From Shewanella benthica (GTDB lineage Bacteria > Pseudomonadota > Gammaproteobacteria > Enterobacterales > Shewanellaceae): a stretch of 64,000 bases of DNA. This document shows positions 62,241-64,000 of this stretch, one piece after another. The notes beneath the pieces were generated by a model that was given only the letters and a program-made list of their open reading frames with translations, was not told the origin of the DNA and did not search any database. The position numbers were made by a program, and so were the translations under genes. Position 1 is the stretch's first letter; each line of letters begins with the position of its first letter. The DNA lies in assembly GCA_023284085.1 (NCBI GenBank), contig JAKVHY010000006.1, positions 1 through 64,000 of the forward strand, given 5' to 3'.

Positions 62241-64000
62241 GTTCATTCACAGCTACGCAGAATTTTAGCCGTCGTGATGTACTTAAGCTTTTCGGTGCCA
62301 CTGGAGGCGGCCTGGCATTAGGCGCCAGCGGCCTAGGTTGGAGCCCTATGGTGATGGCTCAAAGTGCCGAGTCACGCCTCAATTTATTTATCGCTATCGG
62401 TGAAGATAACAAGGTGTATTTGACCTGTCACCGCTCTGAGATGGGCCAAGGGATCCGTACCGGCATCGCTCAGGTACTGGCGGATGAGCTAGGTGCCGAC
62501 TGGGATAATGTGGTTGTGGTTCAGGGGTTAGCCGATAAACGTTACGGCAGCCAAAATACCGATGGTTCCCGCAGTATACGTAAGGGCTTCGATAAGATGC
62601 GCGAGATGGGAGCCATGGCCAGAACCATGTTGGAGCAGGCCGCCGCAGATAAATGGCAGATCTCGATAGCGGAAGTTTCGACGAGTAACAATCGAGTGAG
62701 TCATGCTAAGTCGGGCAAGAGTGCCACCTTTGGCGAGCTTGCCATGGCGGCATCTAAAGTGAAGTTGCCAGATGTGGAAACCTTGAGCCTTAAATCCCCC
62801 AAAGAGTACACACATATAGGTGCGTCCCACGCTATTGTCGATATGCAGGACATGCTCACGGGTAAGGCGCAATATGGCTATGATGTGCAGGTCGATGGCA
62901 TGCTGTGTGCGAGCATCACTCGCCCCCCTGTGTTTGGCAGTGAAGTTGCTAAATTCGATGATAGCGCAGCCAGAAAAGTGGCTGGGGTTGTAGACGTTAT
63001 TCAGTTGTCGGCGACGAAAGGCGCGCCCATGTTTCATCCCTTAGGCGGCGTCGCGGTTATTGCCACTAATAGCTGGAGCGCTCTCGAGGGACGCAAGGCG
63101 CTACAGATTGAATGGACAGATTCGATCAATGATAGCCATGACTCTCAAGCGTATCTTAATATGCTAAAAGAGCGGGTCAGTCAGCCCGGAAAGCTGATGC
63201 GCCAGCAAGGAAAAGAGGTCACAGACTGGCCAGCAGATAGCACCATCAGCGCCTTATATACCGTGCCTTATCTTGCTCATGCACCGATGGAAGCACCATC
63301 GGCCACGGCCAGTGTCACCGCATCGGGCTGTGAAGTGTGGGCATCGACTCAGACGCCCCAAAGCGTACAGCAGAACGTGGCCGCAGCCTTAGGGCTTAAA
63401 GAGGAGCAAGTAAAGGTGAATGTCACCTTGCTTGGTGGCGGTTTTGGGCGTAAGTCTAAGTCTGATTACTGCGTCGAGGCGGCCTTGCTGTCTAAGAAAG
63501 CAGGCAAGCCTGTCAAGGTGTGCTGGAGCCGGGAAGATGAGATACAAAATGGCTATCTGCATGCGATCAGTGCCCAGCTTTATCAGGCAAAACTTGGCAC
63601 CGATAATATGCCTGAGGCGATACTGCAGCGCTCCGGTTTTCCGAGCATAGGCTCAACCTTCTCCGAGGGGGCAGATTATCCTGCGGGCTGGGAGCTGGAC
63701 TTAGGTTTTGTCGATGTGCCGTTAGCGGTCAAGAGTCTCAGGTGTGAAGCCGTTAAGGCCGAGGCTCATACCCGCATCGGTTGGATGCGCTCAGTGTGTA
63801 ACATTCAGCATGCCTTCGGCATCGGCAGCTTCGTCGATGAGTTGGCGGTGAAGGCCAAGAAGCCCTGCACTGTGATGTGGAAAGAGCTATTAGGTGATGT
63901 GCGTCAAGAGACCTTTGCCAATCAAGAGTTTAAATACGGTAACTATGGTGAAGATCTCGCCCGTCACCCTGTGGACATTGCCAGATATCGCGGCGTAATA
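62237..64000 (+). CDS. Molybdopterin-binding subunit of aldehyde/isoquinoline oxidoreductase (IorB-like), partial
   Basis: Open for 588 codons and cut by the window edge. The N-terminus has a twin-arginine signal ([20 protein letters not shown]), so the enzyme is exported folded. Visible blocks are [34 protein letters not shown] and [20 protein letters not shown], typical of the IorB-type molybdenum hydroxylases; the C-terminal catalytic Glu lies beyond the window. It starts behind AGGAGGTGA, overlapping the [2Fe-2S] gene by four bases. The substrate, an aldehyde or N-heterocycle, cannot be told. Confidence 0.93.
   Translation, partial: MSSFTATQNFSRRDVLKLFGATGGGLALGASGLGWSPMVMAQSAESRLNLFIAIGEDNKVYLTCHRSEMGQGIRTGIAQVLADELGADWDNVVVVQGLADKRYGSQNTDGSRSIRKGFDKMREMGAMARTMLEQAAADKWQISIAEVSTSNNRVSHAKSGKSATFGELAMAASKVKLPDVETLSLKSPKEYTHIGASHAIVDMQDMLTGKAQYGYDVQVDGMLCASITRPPVFGSEVAKFDDSAARKVAGVVDVIQLSATKGAPMFHPLGGVAVIATNSWSALEGRKALQIEWTDSINDSHDSQAYLNMLKERVSQPGKLMRQQGKEVTDWPADSTISALYTVPYLAHAPMEAPSATASVTASGCEVWASTQTPQSVQQNVAAALGLKEEQVKVNVTLLGGGFGRKSKSDYCVEAALLSKKAGKPVKVCWSREDEIQNGYLHAISAQLYQAKLGTDNMPEAILQRSGFPSIGSTFSEGADYPAGWELDLGFVDVPLAVKSLRCEAVKAEAHTRIGWMRSVCNIQHAFGIGSFVDELAVKAKKPCTVMWKELLGDVRQETFANQEFKYGNYGEDLARHPVDIARYRGVI

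Overview
The window looks like a chromosome segment of a marine gammaproteobacterium, most likely Shewanella or a close relative. The main evidence is the gene order pdxB-asd-fimV-truA-folC-dedD(SPOR)-cvpA-purF at 0.6-11.2 kb, together with the style of the accessory genes (BCCT and NCS2 carriers, TonB receptor, diheme peroxidase). This assignment comes from recognising families and gene order by eye; no database was searched. No rRNA, tRNA or CRISPR array was seen.

Layout. 0-0.45 kb: the 3' end of a REP-associated tyrosine transposase (RAYT) with its noncoding flank. 0.64-11.2 kb: core genes for PLP synthesis (pdxB), aspartate-family amino acids (asd), the polar hub protein FimV, pseudouridine (truA), folate (folC), SPOR protein, cvpA and purF; accD, usually between truA and folC, is missing. 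11.3-26.9 kb: single genes and pairs, including an M14 peptidase with a duplicated 3' end, a Fur-box membrane protein, topB, an amino-acid-type dCache chemoreceptor, GrpB, a LysR/VOC pair, BASS carrier, a DsbB-like/DUF5993 pair, CDF exporter, a Crp-like regulator with a GlcG/HbpS protein, and a long RecX. 27-36.3 kb: a repeat-rich stretch with two different RAYT genes, at least five copies of one REP-like motif, a perfect 257-bp tandem duplication, an NCS2 permease and a BCCT carrier.

36.2-43.4 kb: two divergent export systems (RND pump plus adaptor; HlyD-DUF2955-MarR) face each other across two copies of TTGTTG-N6-CAACAA, a likely MarR operator pair. 43.3-49.1 kb: an island bounded by ~222-bp direct repeats made of the marR end plus the tonB end. 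It carries a diheme peroxidase, a GtrB/GT39/GtrA glycosylation trio, a phosphatase-fold protein lacking its catalytic Cys and Arg, and a chimeric lipoprotein fragment. 48.95-57.8 kb: an iron-type uptake locus on the minus strand (PepSY-TM, DUF2271, DUF4198, TonB receptor with a Fur-like box, response regulator, histidine kinase, ExbB, two ExbDs, TonB). The second ExbD has Asn where the proton-carrying Asp of its membrane helix should be.

58-64 kb: an S33 hydrolase and a YcbL-like metallo-hydrolase diverge across a perfect FNR-type box. An XdhC / [2Fe-2S] / molybdopterin oxidoreductase operon then runs off the right edge, with only the two ends of a mocA-like gene left after xdhC. The strongest candidates for something new are the ExbD/ExbD(Asn) pair, the repeat-bounded Gtr island, and the RAYT/REP family with its retained 3' flank.
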